Origin: Paenibacillus timonensis
GTDB lineage: Bacteria; Bacillota; Bacilli; Paenibacillales; Paenibacillaceae
Assembly (NCBI RefSeq): GCF_009725205.1
Contig: NZ_WNZY01000003.1
Coordinates: 186,001-250,000 of the forward strand
Length of the DNA: 64,000 nt
Reading direction: 5' to 3'
In this document: positions 51,067 through 61,108 of the stretch, in pieces
Layout: each line of letters opens with the position of its first letter
Numbering within the stretch: position 1 is the stretch's first letter
Position numbers and translations under genes: made by a program
Notes under the pieces: generated by a model
Seen by the model: only the letters and a program-made list of their open reading frames with translations
Told to the model about the DNA's origin: nothing
Databases searched by the model: none

Positions 51067-52140
51067 TTAGCCGAGCGCGATGAAATCCTTCGTCGACTCT
51101 GTCAACCGGCGGATTCCGGTCTCCGTGATCACGACATCGTCCTCGATGCGAACGCCGCCGATCCCCGGCAAGTAGATCCCCGGTTCCACGGTGACGACCA
51201 TCCCCGGCTTCAAGACCGTGTCGCTCGCTTTGGATACGCGAGGGGCCTCATGCACTTCCATCCCGAGGCCATGCCCGGTGCTATGGCCGAACTGATCGCC
51301 GTAGCCGTAACGGGTAATGACGTCACGCGCCAAGGCATCGGCTTCCCGCCCAGTCATCCCCGGACGCAGGAATTCCAACGTATGCAGTTGGGCTTCCAAG
51401 ACGATATCGTATATTTCGCGCAGCTTGGCGATTGGTGTTCCCAAAGCAACCGTCCGTGTAATATCAGAGCAATACCCCTTATACAAGGCGCCGAAATCCA
51501 TGGTTACCAGCTCGTTCGTTTGCATGATGCGTTCGCTTGCTCTGCCATGGGGCAGAGCGGAACGTTCCCCGGAGGCCATAATCGTATCGAAGGAAGGACC
51601 CGTCGCCCCGTTCTTCTTCATGAACGTTTCCAGCTCCAGCGCGGCATCCCATTCGCTCATTCCCGGCTTCAGGACGTCCAACATATGCAGGAAAGTCCGG
51701 TCAGCCAGTTCGGCTGCTTCTTTCATGATCGCCAATTCCTCAGCGTCCTTGAAGATGCGCAGCTCTTCTACCATACCGCTCAGCGGAACAAGCGTCACCG
51801 GCTGCAGTTCGCGCTCGTAAGAACGGAAGGTGGCAAACACCATTTGCTCTTCTTCAAATCCAAGCCGATCGATGTTCTCTTGTTGCAGCAGGCTTTGGAT
51901 GATTCCAGTGACCGATGCACCATGGTCCACAATTTCAAACCCGGGCGCTTGTTCGGCCGCCTGTGTCAAATAACGGAAGTCCGTTAACAGCCAGGCTTGT
52001 TGTTGCGTAATCAGCACATAGCCGGAGCTTCCCGTAAATCCCGTCAAATAGCGGCGGTTCACTTCTCCGGTAATCAGTACGGCTTCGATCTGCTGCGATG
52101 TCATCGCTTCGCGGAGCCGGGTTACACGTGTACTCGCCAT
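51067..52140 (-). CDS. papA: Xaa-Pro aminopeptidase (YqhT/PapA-type)
   Basis: A 357-residue M24 metallopeptidase removing N-terminal residues before proline. The creatinase-like N-domain begins with RRYLTGFTGSSGYVLI. Metal ligands lie in MDFGALYKGYCSDITRT (two Asp), GHSTGHGLGMEVHE (His), VTVEPGIYLPG (Glu) and GVRIEDDVVIT (Glu). I chose ATG 52140, after AGGGAGAGTTAGTT. It precedes efp by about 160 bases. Confidence 0.94.
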   Translation of the reverse strand: MASTRVTRLREAMTSQQIEAVLITGEVNRRYLTGFTGSSGYVLITQQQAWLLTDFRYLTQAAEQAPGFEIVDHGASVTGIIQSLLQQENIDRLGFEEEQMVFATFRSYERELQPVTLVPLSGMVEELRIFKDAEELAIMKEAAELADRTFLHMLDVLKPGMSEWDAALELETFMKKNGATGPSFDTIMASGERSALPHGRASERIMQTNELVTMDFGALYKGYCSDITRTVALGTPIAKLREIYDIVLEAQLHTLEFLRPGMTGREADALARDVITRYGYGDQFGHSTGHGLGMEVHEAPRVSKASDTVLKPGMVVTVEPGIYLPGIGGVRIEDDVVITETGIRRLTESTKDFIALG

Positions 52141-52328
52141 AACTAACTCTCCCTTATTATAAGGTAGTTCAAAATGCCATCTTTGGATCACGAAGCATTG
52201 GCTGGGATGCGAGGTCGGCGTCGAATCCGTCTTCCCCGGGCCTGCTCAGGGTCAGGATGGAGTCGGCTCTATCTCCATAAAGGCTAACCAGGCTACTCCT
52301 GTCCTTCCGCCCGTTATTCTGCTTAGCG

Positions 52329-52769
52329 CTATCCCCGTTCCAAATGCCGTTTCAACGCCAGCAGTCCCATTTCATAGCCATAGGATCCAAATCCGGCGAT
52401 TTGACCGACAGCGATCGGCGCAATGACCGAGGTATGACGGAACGCCTCGCGGGCATGGATATTAGACAAATGAACTTCGACCACAGGAATTTTCACCGAA
52501 GTCAGGGCGTCCCGAAGCGCATAGCTGTAATGCGTCAACGCACCTGGATTCAGCAGAATTCCGTCCGTGTTTCCGTAGGCGGCGTGAATTCGATCAATCA
52601 GCTCGCCCTCATGGTTGGACTGAAAGAAGGAAAGCTCCAGCCCGTTTGGCACAGCCAGTTCCTTCAGCTTATCTTCGATATCACCGAGTGTCTCGGATCC
52701 GTAAACGCCGGGCTCGCGTACGCCAAGCATGTTTAAGTTCGGTCCGTTCATGACGAAGATGCGATACAA
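52329..52769 (-). CDS. aroQ: Type II 3-dehydroquinate dehydratase
   Basis: A 146-residue dodecameric enzyme of the shikimate pathway converting 3-dehydroquinate to 3-dehydroshikimate. It has [19 protein letters not shown] (catalytic Arg and Tyr), [31 protein letters not shown], and [15 protein letters not shown] with the catalytic His. The start is TTG, after AAGGGGGAGCCGCC, giving the standard length; the 15-codon upstream frame is unlikely. Confidence 0.95.
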   Translation of the reverse strand: MYRIFVMNGPNLNMLGVREPGVYGSETLGDIEDKLKELAVPNGLELSFFQSNHEGELIDRIHAAYGNTDGILLNPGALTHYSYALRDALTSVKIPVVEVHLSNIHAREAFRHTSVIAPIAVGQIAGFGSYGYEMGLLALKRHLERG

Positions 52770-52857
52770 GGCGGCTCCCCCTTTCCGAAAAATAACCAAA
52801 AATAATTTTAACATAGGAGGGAGTCGCTTGAGAAGCTATAACTTTTCGGACGATCTC

Positions 52858-53406
52858 TTATTGAAGCGCATGCTGCTCGCGGGCTTTGTTCGGTTCACGC
52901 GACCGTTCGTCCGTATATTCCTCCGCCGTGGTATAGCCGATAAACAACCCCCACAGTAAATACAGGCAAAACTCGCTGATGATTGTGGTCCGTGACAGAT
53001 CGCGCAGCGGAGGAATCAGATCCAGCAACGGGCCGAGCACCCCGAACAAAATTCCCCACCAGGCGATGCCGTATAAGATCCCCGGGCCCGGGCCTTTCAG
53101 TTTACGGAACGCTACCACATAGAGGATCGTCGCCAGAATGGACAACACGATAAACGACAGCCATCCAATGTAATATCCAGCCTGACTGTTCAGGAACGAA
53201 TTTTTGAAGAATGGCTCCACCAGATAGCCGGGCAATACCGAGGTAAAGCTCATATAGAAAAATAAGCCTTTGACACCCCCCCAGATCAATCCGGCAAACA
53301 ATCCGATCTCCAACGCAAACATCCAAATGTTGGTGTTTTTACGTCGCTGCTGCCGCCATGGCTGAACCCTCGCATGTGATTTTTCCTTGTTCGCTTTCAT
53401 TCGCAT
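52858..53406 (-). CDS. yqhR: YqhR-like membrane protein
   Basis: A 182-residue protein with four hydrophobic spans (MFALEIGLFAGLIWGGVKGLF, YYIGWLSFIVLSILATILYVVA, GILYGIAWWGILFGVLGPLLDL, FCLYLLWGLFIGYT) and basic/charged ends. Family and position match YqhR of B. subtilis, conserved among spore formers; function unknown. Divergent from yqhQ. Confidence 0.9.
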   Translation of the reverse strand: MRMKANKEKSHARVQPWRQQRRKNTNIWMFALEIGLFAGLIWGGVKGLFFYMSFTSVLPGYLVEPFFKNSFLNSQAGYYIGWLSFIVLSILATILYVVAFRKLKGPGPGILYGIAWWGILFGVLGPLLDLIPPLRDLSRTTIISEFCLYLLWGLFIGYTTAEEYTDERSREPNKAREQHALQ

Positions 53407-53584
53407 CCTTCCCTTCCATAGAAATATTTACATTCGTTTTTTTGAAGGTTAGTATGTACATTTCCAAAAAGACTAAACAAACTAGAATTTGCCCGCAAAG
53501 TCCGTTACAATGGAATCATTACAAATCTTGATGTCACGCCGCTTACGCCACACAAAACTCATATATTGTAGGAAGGTGAAAGTT

Positions 53585-54583
53585 TTGCCTGAACAATCTG
53601 CACCGACGATTTACGGCGGCCAAGCCGTTATAGAAGGCGTCATGTTCGGTGGAAAATATGTCAACGTAACCGCCGTTCGCCGGAAGACCGGGGAAATCAG
53701 CTTTTTGGAGGTCCCTAAAGAAGACAAGGATTGGGTCAGACGGCTGCGCAAAATCCCGCTGATTCGCGGAATCGTCAGCATTGTCGACTCCAGTGCCAAA
53801 GGTTCTAAGCACCTCAACTATTCGGCAGAGGCGATGGCCGATGACGAAATGGACCCGGAAGAACGCGCCAAACAGAAGGAAAAAGAGGAGTCCGGCTTCT
53901 CCCTCACGATGCTGCTTGGGGTTGCCGTGGTCGGCGTCTTGTCCTTTATCGTGGGCAAGCTGATTTTCACTTTGGTACCGGCACTCTTGGAACAATACTT
54001 GTTCCAGCACGCTTTTGCGAGTCAAACACTGCACTCCCTCATCGAAGGCGCGATCAAAATCGTCCTGTTGCTTGGTTATCTGTGGCTGATGTCGCAGACG
54101 CCCGTCATTAAACGGTTATTCCAATACCACGGGGCAGAACATAAAGTCATCTCCGCGTATGAAGCAGGGGAAGATTTAACCCCGGCCAATGTGCAAAAAT
54201 ACAGCCGTCTGCATTACCGCTGCGGCAGCAGCTTTATTATTTTGACAGTCATTGTTGGTGTTATCATTTATTCCTTGCCTATATTCAGTTGGGACTCGCT
54301 TTGGGAACGCGTATATATCCGCGTGCTGTTGCTCCCGCTCGTCATTGGTCTTTCGTTCGAAATGCTGCGATTCACCAATGCGGTTCGGGACATTCCGGTT
54401 CTGCGTTTCCTCGGGTATCCGGGTCTATGGTTGCAACTCTTAACGACAAAGGAACCGTCCGATGATCAAGTCGAAGTATCCATCGCTTCGTTTAATCGGA
54501 TGCGTGAGTTAGATACTCAATTGGAACAAGTCGGCGTCCTCGAGACGCCAGTTGGTTCGGCTTTGGATCCCTTGAAAGGATGA
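53585..54583 (+). CDS. yqhQ: YqhQ/DUF1385 membrane protein
   Basis: A 332-residue protein with YGGQAVIEGVMF near the N-terminus, DUF1385 motifs YHGAEHKVISAYEAGEDLTPANVQ and SRLHYRCGSSF (the latter with a metal-like His/Cys pair), and about four membrane spans. The start is probably TTG 53585 after AGGAAGGTGAAAGTT; 32 upstream codons are open but lack a ribosome site. Conserved across spore formers, function not established. Confidence 0.93.
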   Translation: MPEQSAPTIYGGQAVIEGVMFGGKYVNVTAVRRKTGEISFLEVPKEDKDWVRRLRKIPLIRGIVSIVDSSAKGSKHLNYSAEAMADDEMDPEERAKQKEKEESGFSLTMLLGVAVVGVLSFIVGKLIFTLVPALLEQYLFQHAFASQTLHSLIEGAIKIVLLLGYLWLMSQTPVIKRLFQYHGAEHKVISAYEAGEDLTPANVQKYSRLHYRCGSSFIILTVIVGVIIYSLPIFSWDSLWERVYIRVLLLPLVIGLSFEMLRFTNAVRDIPVLRFLGYPGLWLQLLTTKEPSDDQVEVSIASFNRMRELDTQLEQVGVLETPVGSALDPLKG

Positions 54584-54589
54584 GGTAAC

Positions 54590-54913
54590 ATGAAAAAACA
54601 AGGCATCATGTTTTGGATCATCGTCCTCTTGGTCGGCGTCGGCATTATCGACAGTCTCTTTGTGAGCCATCGGATCCCTTGGAGCAGCATTATCGTTCCG
54701 GTCGCCGTCATCGGCATCGTCTTTCTACTGTACAAATTCCCGCCGCGGAAATACCGGAAAGCACAGCCGAAAATCAAACCTTCGGCGCGTACAATGGCCA
54801 AAGTGGCCGCGGAACGCAAGCCTGCCCGAAGCGATAAACGCAAAGCGTATCCGTTTCAAGTTATTGAAGGGCAAAAAGGCAAGAGCGATGACGATTTGCC
54901 TAAATATCATTAA
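54590..54913 (+). CDS. YqhP-position membrane protein (SA1362-like)
   Basis: A 107-residue protein with two membrane spans (WIIVLLVGVGIIDSLFV, IIVPVAVIGIVFLLY) and a basic, Pro/Arg/Lys-rich tail. It is 6 bases downstream of yqhQ, where B. subtilis has yqhP (SA1362 family). Sequence similarity is not strong enough for me to be certain of the family. Confidence 0.65.
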   Translation: MKKQGIMFWIIVLLVGVGIIDSLFVSHRIPWSSIIVPVAVIGIVFLLYKFPPRKYRKAQPKIKPSARTMAKVAAERKPARSDKRKAYPFQVIEGQKGKSDDDLPKYH

Positions 54914-54914
54914 A

Positions 54915-54960
54915 ATGTAAAAGGACGGTCCGCTAAAATTGCGGTACCGTCCTTTTGGTT
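54915..54960. terminator. Bidirectional terminator
   Basis: AAAGGACGGTCC...GGTACCGTCCTTTT stem flanked by A- and T-runs; it serves the convergent yqhP-position gene and the patatin gene. Confidence 0.85.
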
Positions 54961-55934
54961 TATTTTAGCGCGGCGAACGCTTGCTGATACTTCTTGAACT
55001 GATCCTCGTACAACTGCATGTTCCAACTGCCGAAGAATCGGTCTCCGGCCAGAAATCCCGATTCGAATAACAGCAAGCTTTCCTCGTCGCTGATATCGAA
55101 TTGTGTCGTGCCTATGCCAAGCGTTGGAATCTTAATCGTCCGATAACGATTGGGCTGCTCGATGTACCGCTCGTCATGAGCGGACAGCATCGTCTCTACG
55201 ATCGCCTGCAGCATCGTAAACGGACCGGTAATGCCATGCGGCTTATTCGTATTTTTGCCGACCATTTGAAAGCCGACGGTCGGAATACGCCTCTCCCCGT
55301 GCCGTGGCTCTTCGCGATCAAACAACCATAATGGAAAATTGCTGAGCAGTCCGCCGTCAACGATGTGTAGAAACTGCTCGGCGAACGGTTTGCCTTTCGC
55401 AAGCTTCGGCGGCAGCCGCAACAGCACCGGATCAAAGAAATAGGGAATGCTGCAGCTCATGCGAACCGCTCGGGCCACTTCGAATGTCGCCGGATTGAGA
55501 CCGATGTTATGCAGGTCGTCCGGCAGTACCATGATTTTCCCGCTTGTGATATCCGAGGCGATAATTGTCAGCTTCCCCGGAGGGAGATCACCAAATGTGC
55601 GAATGCCTTTGACCAGCAGGATCTGGCGCACCCACTCCTCCAGCGCCTCTCCGGCATATAATCCTTTCTTGAGGAGCACACGGAGGGCCGGACCGATCAA
55701 CGCCAGATTAAAGATCGGCGCACGCTTCAGAAATTTTGAAAACGACGTGGTCAAGATAAGTTCTTTCATTTCATCAGCCGTATAGCCTGCAGCAATCATG
55801 GAAGCGATAATCGAGCCGGACGAAGTTCCGGCCACACGATGAAACCGCGCGCCGTATTTCTCCGCCGCCCTGACCGCACCGGCCAACGAAATCCCTTTGA
55901 CCCCGCCGCCTTCAAACACTCCGTTCATCAGCAT
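54960..55934 (-). CDS. yqhO: Patatin-like phospholipase (YqhO-type)
   Basis: A 324-residue lipid acyl hydrolase with the patatin dyad: oxyanion loop FEGGGVKGI, nucleophile GTSSGS, and catalytic Asp in VDGGLLSNFPLW. I chose ATG 55934 after GGGGGGAAGG; the frame extends 6 codons further upstream from a TTG. It is next to mntR-region genes as in B. subtilis yqhO. Intracellular; no signal peptide. Confidence 0.92.
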   Translation of the reverse strand: MLMNGVFEGGGVKGISLAGAVRAAEKYGARFHRVAGTSSGSIIASMIAAGYTADEMKELILTTSFSKFLKRAPIFNLALIGPALRVLLKKGLYAGEALEEWVRQILLVKGIRTFGDLPPGKLTIIASDITSGKIMVLPDDLHNIGLNPATFEVARAVRMSCSIPYFFDPVLLRLPPKLAKGKPFAEQFLHIVDGGLLSNFPLWLFDREEPRHGERRIPTVGFQMVGKNTNKPHGITGPFTMLQAIVETMLSAHDERYIEQPNRYRTIKIPTLGIGTTQFDISDEESLLLFESGFLAGDRFFGSWNMQLYEDQFKKYQQAFAALK

Positions 55935-56009
55935 CAGGTGCCTTCCCCCCAACCTACATCAGTCTATTGCTTATGTATGTTGGGAGGGGCTGTACGTATG
56001 CTAAAGAAC

Positions 56010-57716
56010 TTACACAGGAACGATACGTTGAATCGCCTCATTTAAGCTGATGAGTTCACGTTTCATGGTACCTCGTTCCAGCCATTCAACCTGGCCCTGG
56101 TCCGCCGTTTTGCCAATAATGACTCGATACGGGATACCGATGAGATCTGCATCATGGAATTTACTGCCTGCGCGCTCCTCGCGGTCATCCAGCAGAACAT
56201 CTACCCCAGCTTGAGTTAAGTCTTCGTATAACAGAGTTGCCAGTTTCATTTGCTGCGGATCCTTTATGGATATCGGTATGAGGTGCGCCCGATAGGGAGC
56301 GATCGTGGCCGGCCAGATCAGTCCGTGCTCGTCATGATATTGTTCCGCGATCGCAGACATTAGCCGAGATAGGCCAATCCCATAACAACCCATGATCATG
56401 GGTTGTTGCCGCCCTTGACTATCCAGAATAACAGCGCCCATTTGCTGGCTATACTTCATTCCCAGCTTAAACACATGTCCGACCTCAATTCCTCGCAGCA
56501 ATTTGAGCTGACCCCCATGACAGCGCGGGCAGGTATCCCCATTAACAACGTTACGGAAGTCGCCGACGGTTGCCTCAGGCACATCGCGAGTTGGGCAGAC
56601 AGAACGTAAATGGGTGTTTGCTGTATTTGCACCTGCGATAGCGGTCGTCATGATCCAGGCGTCTTGGTCTATTAATACCGGGATAGAGAGACCCAAAGGA
56701 CCGGCGTAACCAACCGGGGCGACGGTTATTTTCTCGACCGTCTCGCGATCGGCAAGCTGCACCGAATCCACCCCTAGCCAAGCTGCCACCTTCAGCTCGT
56801 TCACTTCGTAATCCCCACGTACGACGACCGCAATCGGTTCTTTCCCCTCAGGGACGTAGATCAGCGTTTTGAGGAATTGTTCAGGGCTTGCGTGAAAGAA
56901 CTCGCATAACTGTTCGATCGTATGCACGTCAGGCGTATTAACTGCCTCCGGAAGGGCCGCATCCGGCGCTTGATTCGGTTGGCTTCCGCTAGGCGGTGCC
57001 GAAGTTGCCTTTTCAAGATTCGCTGCATAATCGCAATTCCCGCATACGGCCACAAGATCCTCGCCGATATCGGATAAGGCCATAAACTCATGGGTGCCCC
57101 CTTCGCCGCCGATGGTTCCCGGATCCGCTTCTACCGCCCGATAATCCAAGCCACAGCGGCCAAAAATCTCTTCGTAGGCCGTAAACATCGCGCGATATCT
57201 CTGATCGAGGCCGGTCCAATCCGTATCAAAGGAATAGGCATCCTTCATCAGAAACTCTCGTCCACGAAGCAGACCAAACCGAGGTCGACGTTCATCACGG
57301 AATTTGGTTTGAATTTGATAGAGTGTAAGAGGCAGTTTCCGATAGGAATTCACTTCATCCCGCAGCAGCGAGGTGATCACTTCTTCATGCGTTGGACCTA
57401 AAGCAAATTCTCGATCATTTCGGTCCTTGAAGCGGATCAGTTCTGTGCCGTAGCGTTCATATCGACCGGATTCCCGCCACAATTCGGCTGGCTGCATTGC
57501 GGGAAGCAGTATCTCCATGGCCCCCGCCCGGTCCATCTCCTCCCGAACGATTCTTTCGATCTGATGCAACACTCTTCTGCCCAAGGGTAAATAAGAATAG
57601 ATTCCGGCAGCTAGTTGACGGATGTAACCGCCACGAAGCAGAAATTGATGGCTTCTCGCCTCGGCATCGGACGGAGCTTCCCTTAGAGTCGGTGATAATA
57701 ATCGGCTTTGAAGCAT
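56010..57716 (-). CDS. proS: Prolyl-tRNA synthetase (bacterial type)
   Basis: A 568-residue class II aminoacyl-tRNA synthetase. Motif 1 lies in RGGYIRQLAAGIYSYLPLGRR (split by spacing), motif 2 in KFRDERRPRFGLLRGREFLMKDAYSFD (Arg pair), the YbaK-like editing insertion at about 230-390, and motif 3 with GCYGIGLSRLMSA. I chose ATG 57716, after AAGGAGGTCATTGAA. A T-box leader precedes it. Confidence 0.97.
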   Translation of the reverse strand: MLQSRLLSPTLREAPSDAEARSHQFLLRGGYIRQLAAGIYSYLPLGRRVLHQIERIVREEMDRAGAMEILLPAMQPAELWRESGRYERYGTELIRFKDRNDREFALGPTHEEVITSLLRDEVNSYRKLPLTLYQIQTKFRDERRPRFGLLRGREFLMKDAYSFDTDWTGLDQRYRAMFTAYEEIFGRCGLDYRAVEADPGTIGGEGGTHEFMALSDIGEDLVAVCGNCDYAANLEKATSAPPSGSQPNQAPDAALPEAVNTPDVHTIEQLCEFFHASPEQFLKTLIYVPEGKEPIAVVVRGDYEVNELKVAAWLGVDSVQLADRETVEKITVAPVGYAGPLGLSIPVLIDQDAWIMTTAIAGANTANTHLRSVCPTRDVPEATVGDFRNVVNGDTCPRCHGGQLKLLRGIEVGHVFKLGMKYSQQMGAVILDSQGRQQPMIMGCYGIGLSRLMSAIAEQYHDEHGLIWPATIAPYRAHLIPISIKDPQQMKLATLLYEDLTQAGVDVLLDDREERAGSKFHDADLIGIPYRVIIGKTADQGQVEWLERGTMKRELISLNEAIQRIVPV

Positions 57717-57727
57717 TTCAATGACCT

Positions 57728-58015
57728 CCTTCTTCTGAAAAACAAAAAGACACATCCGTCAAGGGACGAATGTGTCGTGGTACCACCCTAATTCCACCGC
57801 TGCATAGCGCGGTGCTCTTACCCAAGGTAACGGTTGGGGAACCGGTGCGGGTTGAATTTCTTCAAGAAACATCCCCGTACAGCTCACAAGGCGGGAAAAC
57901 TTCACGCGCGACAGAGACCTTCCAGCTCACGGGTCTCCTCTCTGGGGACGCAGACGTCAAATTCGATCCTTGATCATAGCCGATGAAACGTAAAAAAGAA
58001 TTTGAGAACGAATTT
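57728..58015 (-). promoter_or_regulatory. T-box riboswitch of proS
   Basis: The minus strand contains the invariant T-box AGGGTGGTACCACG (57776-57789) followed by the terminator hairpin GACACATTCGTCCC/GACGGATGTGTC and TTTTTGTTTTT (57740-57777). Upstream it has the stem I-type segments GTGAGCTGGAAGGTC and CGCGTGAAGTTTTCCCGCC, with proline-type CCN triplets available for the specifier. Uncharged tRNA-Pro should favour the antiterminator. Confidence 0.93.
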
Positions 58016-58041
58016 ACTACATTTGTCTCTTCCTGTCAAGG

Positions 58042-59673
58042 CTACATCCCGTAATAAGACTGCAGCAGCTGAATCAAACCAAGCGGGTTCTTGCGCAGAT
58101 CCTTGGCGCTAAAGAAGATGCTGCCGCTGATCTCGGGAACTTGGCGGTTGTAATCCAATTGGTCTATGATTTCCTGCGCGCTGGACCATCCAATCTCCGG
58201 TGTCCCCAGTTTATATGGCGCGTGGCCGATATAGAGCTTCACGTTTGTACCTCTAACCTCGCTGGCCCACCAGTCCGCCAGCAGGTCATACCGAACCTCT
58301 TTGCGCGTCATACTCCAATAGATCTGCGGAGCCACATAATCGATCCACTCGTTTTTGATCCAGGTACGAACATCGGCGTACGTGCTGTCGTAGGCCGTAA
58401 CGCTGGCTTTCGTATCAGAACCCGTTAAATCGTTCGACTTGTTTCGCCAAACCCCGTACGGACTGATACCGTAAGACACGCTTGGTTTGGCTTGGGCAAC
58501 GCTTTGTCCCAGCTTCTGCACGAACTGATTGATGTTGTCCCGTCGCCAGTCGCCCTTATTTGCGATTTTCTTGACGTTATAGGCTTTAAACGCCGCATCA
58601 TCTGCAAATATCTTTGAGGTCGTTTCCCCGGTTGGATAGAAATAATCGTCCAAATGAACGCCGTCGATATCGTATCCGTTCACGACTTCCATGATCGCGC
58701 GAATGACGTGATCACGGGCTTCCGGAATCCCCGGATTGATGTACAGCTTGCCGTCGAACTTTACGATCCATTCCGGATGCAGGTTCGCCACATGATTGGC
58801 CGGAAGCTTGCTGGCGTCGCCGCCCGTGCTGGCACGGAACGGATTAAACCAAGCATGGAATTCCATGCCGCGGCGGTGTGTCTCCTCAATCAGGAACTGC
58901 AGCGGATCGTATCCTGGATCCTTTCCGGCTGTTCCTGTCAAATAGGAGGTCCATGGCACCAACGAGGACGGGTAGATCGCGTCCGCCGACGGGCGCACTT
59001 GAACGAATACCGCGTTCATGCCCATTGCCTGCACTTCGTCCAGCAGTTGAACGTATTCGGCTTTCTGAACTTCCACCTTGCCGTACGAGCTTTTGCTTGG
59101 CCAGTCCAGGTTTGAAACCGTTGATACCCAAACGCCCCGCAGCCCGTTAGTGGTATCACCCGCAGTTGGAGGCTGAGGTATCTCGCCTTGCGGAACCTCC
59201 CCGCCTGTGCCGGGAACCGATGGCTCTTCCTCAGTTCCACTCGTCAGCGAAATCGTGCGAGTTTGTCCATTCCAATCAACGGCAATCCCGAGCTGCTCAC
59301 TGACAAAGCGAAGCGGGACCATCGTTCGTCCGGAACTGATCTCTACGGACGCTTCGAGGCGAACGGCACTCCCGTCCACTTGAACCGTGGAATTCCCCAC
59401 TGTAAGCACAATCGTGCTGCCGTCTTTTTGAATCGTCGCTTTTTTATCGGCTTGGGACCAGGCCACTTGGGCTCCCAGGTTTTCGCTAATCACCCGAAGC
59501 GGGACCATGGTGACATTCGCTCCGTGCTTAATGTATGGCGAAGTATCGGAGGACAACTCAACTCCATCGAGAATAATCCGAATGTCGGATGCGGCAGCTG
59601 CAGGCGTATTTCCGGAATAAGGCCATACTAAAAGCAGCACAAAAAAAGGAATAAACCATTTACGAAATTTCAT
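58042..59673 (-). CDS. Secreted GHL10-type glycosyl hydrolase with stalk domain
   Basis: A 543-residue exported protein. A signal peptide (residues 1-27, ending around AAAA) is followed by two copper-amine-oxidase N-terminal-like (stalk) repeats (about 30-150: VPLRVISENLGAQVAW, VPLRFVSEQLGIAVDW) and a Pro-rich linker. The catalytic TIM barrel of the DUF187/GHL10 family spans 170-500 (LRGVWVSTVSNLDWPSKSSY, YDIDGVHLDDYFYPT). It probably acts on cell-wall or extracellular glycan. I chose ATG 59673, after TGGAGGATTCTG. Confidence 0.9.
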   Translation of the reverse strand: MKFRKWFIPFFVLLLVWPYSGNTPAAAASDIRIILDGVELSSDTSPYIKHGANVTMVPLRVISENLGAQVAWSQADKKATIQKDGSTIVLTVGNSTVQVDGSAVRLEASVEISSGRTMVPLRFVSEQLGIAVDWNGQTRTISLTSGTEEEPSVPGTGGEVPQGEIPQPPTAGDTTNGLRGVWVSTVSNLDWPSKSSYGKVEVQKAEYVQLLDEVQAMGMNAVFVQVRPSADAIYPSSLVPWTSYLTGTAGKDPGYDPLQFLIEETHRRGMEFHAWFNPFRASTGGDASKLPANHVANLHPEWIVKFDGKLYINPGIPEARDHVIRAIMEVVNGYDIDGVHLDDYFYPTGETTSKIFADDAAFKAYNVKKIANKGDWRRDNINQFVQKLGQSVAQAKPSVSYGISPYGVWRNKSNDLTGSDTKASVTAYDSTYADVRTWIKNEWIDYVAPQIYWSMTRKEVRYDLLADWWASEVRGTNVKLYIGHAPYKLGTPEIGWSSAQEIIDQLDYNRQVPEISGSIFFSAKDLRKNPLGLIQLLQSYYGM

Positions 59674-59762
59674 CAGAATCCTCCACATCATCTTTATGTA
59701 CGGACAAACCGCGCTACTCTCTTTAACGTCTAGTGGAGGTCAAGAGTTGCGCTCCTGGGGGT

Positions 59763-59812
59763 AAAAAAGAAATAAGCATCTGCCTTAAACTTCAAAGACA
59801 GATGCTTCTTCT
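59763..59812 (-). terminator. mntR terminator
   Basis: AAGCATCTGTC...GGCAGATGCTT stem on the minus strand followed by ATTTCTTTTTT. Confidence 0.85.
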
Positions 59813-60236
59813 ATGATTCGCTAATCAGTTCCTGATGGACCGTCTCCAGATCTCGGATCCGGGTGTTGTCGCGCTTGAAATATTCTACAAGCGTTGCAAT
59901 ACGGGTGATGGAATCCCAGCTTAAATGATGCTCAATGCCTTCGACGTCTTTATAAATGTTCTCGTGATCAACGCCAATCATGCCAAGGAACTCCTCGAGC
60001 AGTTGATGTCGGTCCACGAGCCGTTTGCCGATTTTTTTCCCTTTGTTGGTCAAGACAAGGCCCCGGTACTTCTCGTAAATCAAATATTCATCCTTGTCCA
60101 ATTTTTGAATCATCTTCGTGACGGAGGAAGGATGAACCTCCAAACCTTCCGCGATATCGGACACGCGTGCGTATCCCTTCTCGTCGATCAGTTTGTAAAT
60201 ACGCTCCAAATAGTCCTCCATACTGGGCGTTGGCAT
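59811..60236 (-). CDS. mntR: MntR, manganese-dependent DtxR-family repressor
   Basis: A 141-residue protein. The N-terminal winged helix contains [22 protein letters not shown], and the metal/dimerisation region has [30 protein letters not shown], with the Asp/Glu/His ligands of MntR. It lacks the SH3 domain of DtxR. It probably represses manganese importers. An inverted repeat (TTAACA-n6-TGTTAA) lies 54 bases upstream. Confidence 0.95.
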   Translation of the reverse strand: MPTPSMEDYLERIYKLIDEKGYARVSDIAEGLEVHPSSVTKMIQKLDKDEYLIYEKYRGLVLTNKGKKIGKRLVDRHQLLEEFLGMIGVDHENIYKDVEGIEHHLSWDSITRIATLVEYFKRDNTRIRDLETVHQELISES

Positions 60237-60289
60237 CTATCGATTCCCTCTTTTCCATGAGTTGACGCGGACAAACATGTACACGCAGG

Positions 60290-60307
60290 TTAACATTACT
60301 CTGTTAA
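60290..60307. promoter_or_regulatory. Inverted repeat upstream of mntR
   Basis: TTAACA and TGTTAA are separated by six bases. It could be an operator of mntR or the ccdA transcript end region; it does not match the MntR box closely. Confidence 0.35.
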
Positions 60308-60368
60308 TGATACATGTTCTGATTGTCCGTTGGCAAGTGCGCATCGGCACACTTTCCTACATCCACCC

Positions 60369-61082
60369 CTAGAACTTCAACCATTCGGGCGTGATTTGCT
60401 GCAGCCAAATGGTGATTTGGGCCATGCGGTTCGTAAAGAGCAGCACCCCCATCAGCAGCATCAAAGCGCCCCCGATTTTCATCATGATCGCGGAATAACG
60501 GAGGATCCATTTCGTCGAACCGATAAAGAAGGCCAGCGCAAAAAATGGTAAGGCAAATCCTAGCGTATACGCGGTAATGAGTCCTATCCAGGTTCCCGGC
60601 TCCGTCACAGCCAACGCGATAATCGCCGCCAGGATCGGGCCAACGCAAGGCGACCAGCCCGCCGAGAAGCCAATCCCGAAAATAAATGAACCGGCGTAAC
60701 CGGCTGGTTTGAACTTCAGGTCCATTTTTCGTTCCTTCAGCAAAAACTGCGGTTGGAAGATCCCCATAAGAAACAAACCCATGCAAATGATCAAAATGGC
60801 GGATAATTGCCGGATCAACCCGCGGTATTGATTAAAGAATTCTCCAAACAAACCGGCGCCGAATCCTAATGTGTAGAAGACGACGGAGAAACCGAGGATA
60901 AACGCCAGCGTATGCGTCATCGTCCGGAACCGGACGTCCCGTTTGCTTTGCTCCGTCTTCAACTGCTGCACGGACATACCGGTGATATAGGACAAATAAG
61001 ACGGATATAAAGGCAAGCAGCAAGGCGAAATAAAAGAAGCAACTCCCGCGCCAAAAGCAAGCCCGAGATGGATGTCGGCCAT
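60369..61082 (-). CDS. ccdA: CcdA/DsbD-type thiol reductant transporter
   Basis: A 237-residue protein with six membrane spans. Reactive Cys sit in SFISPCCLPLYPSYL and SAGWSPCVGPILAA, with Pro on both sides as in CcdA. It carries reducing power across the membrane for cytochrome c maturation and spore-cortex thiol proteins. It is 26 bases downstream of znuB and appears cotranscribed with the zinc importer. Confidence 0.92.
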   Translation of the reverse strand: MADIHLGLAFGAGVASFISPCCLPLYPSYLSYITGMSVQQLKTEQSKRDVRFRTMTHTLAFILGFSVVFYTLGFGAGLFGEFFNQYRGLIRQLSAILIICMGLFLMGIFQPQFLLKERKMDLKFKPAGYAGSFIFGIGFSAGWSPCVGPILAAIIALAVTEPGTWIGLITAYTLGFALPFFALAFFIGSTKWILRYSAIMMKIGGALMLLMGVLLFTNRMAQITIWLQQITPEWLKF

Positions 61083-61108
61083 ATGAACCCCCTATGTACC
61101 CTTGCGGG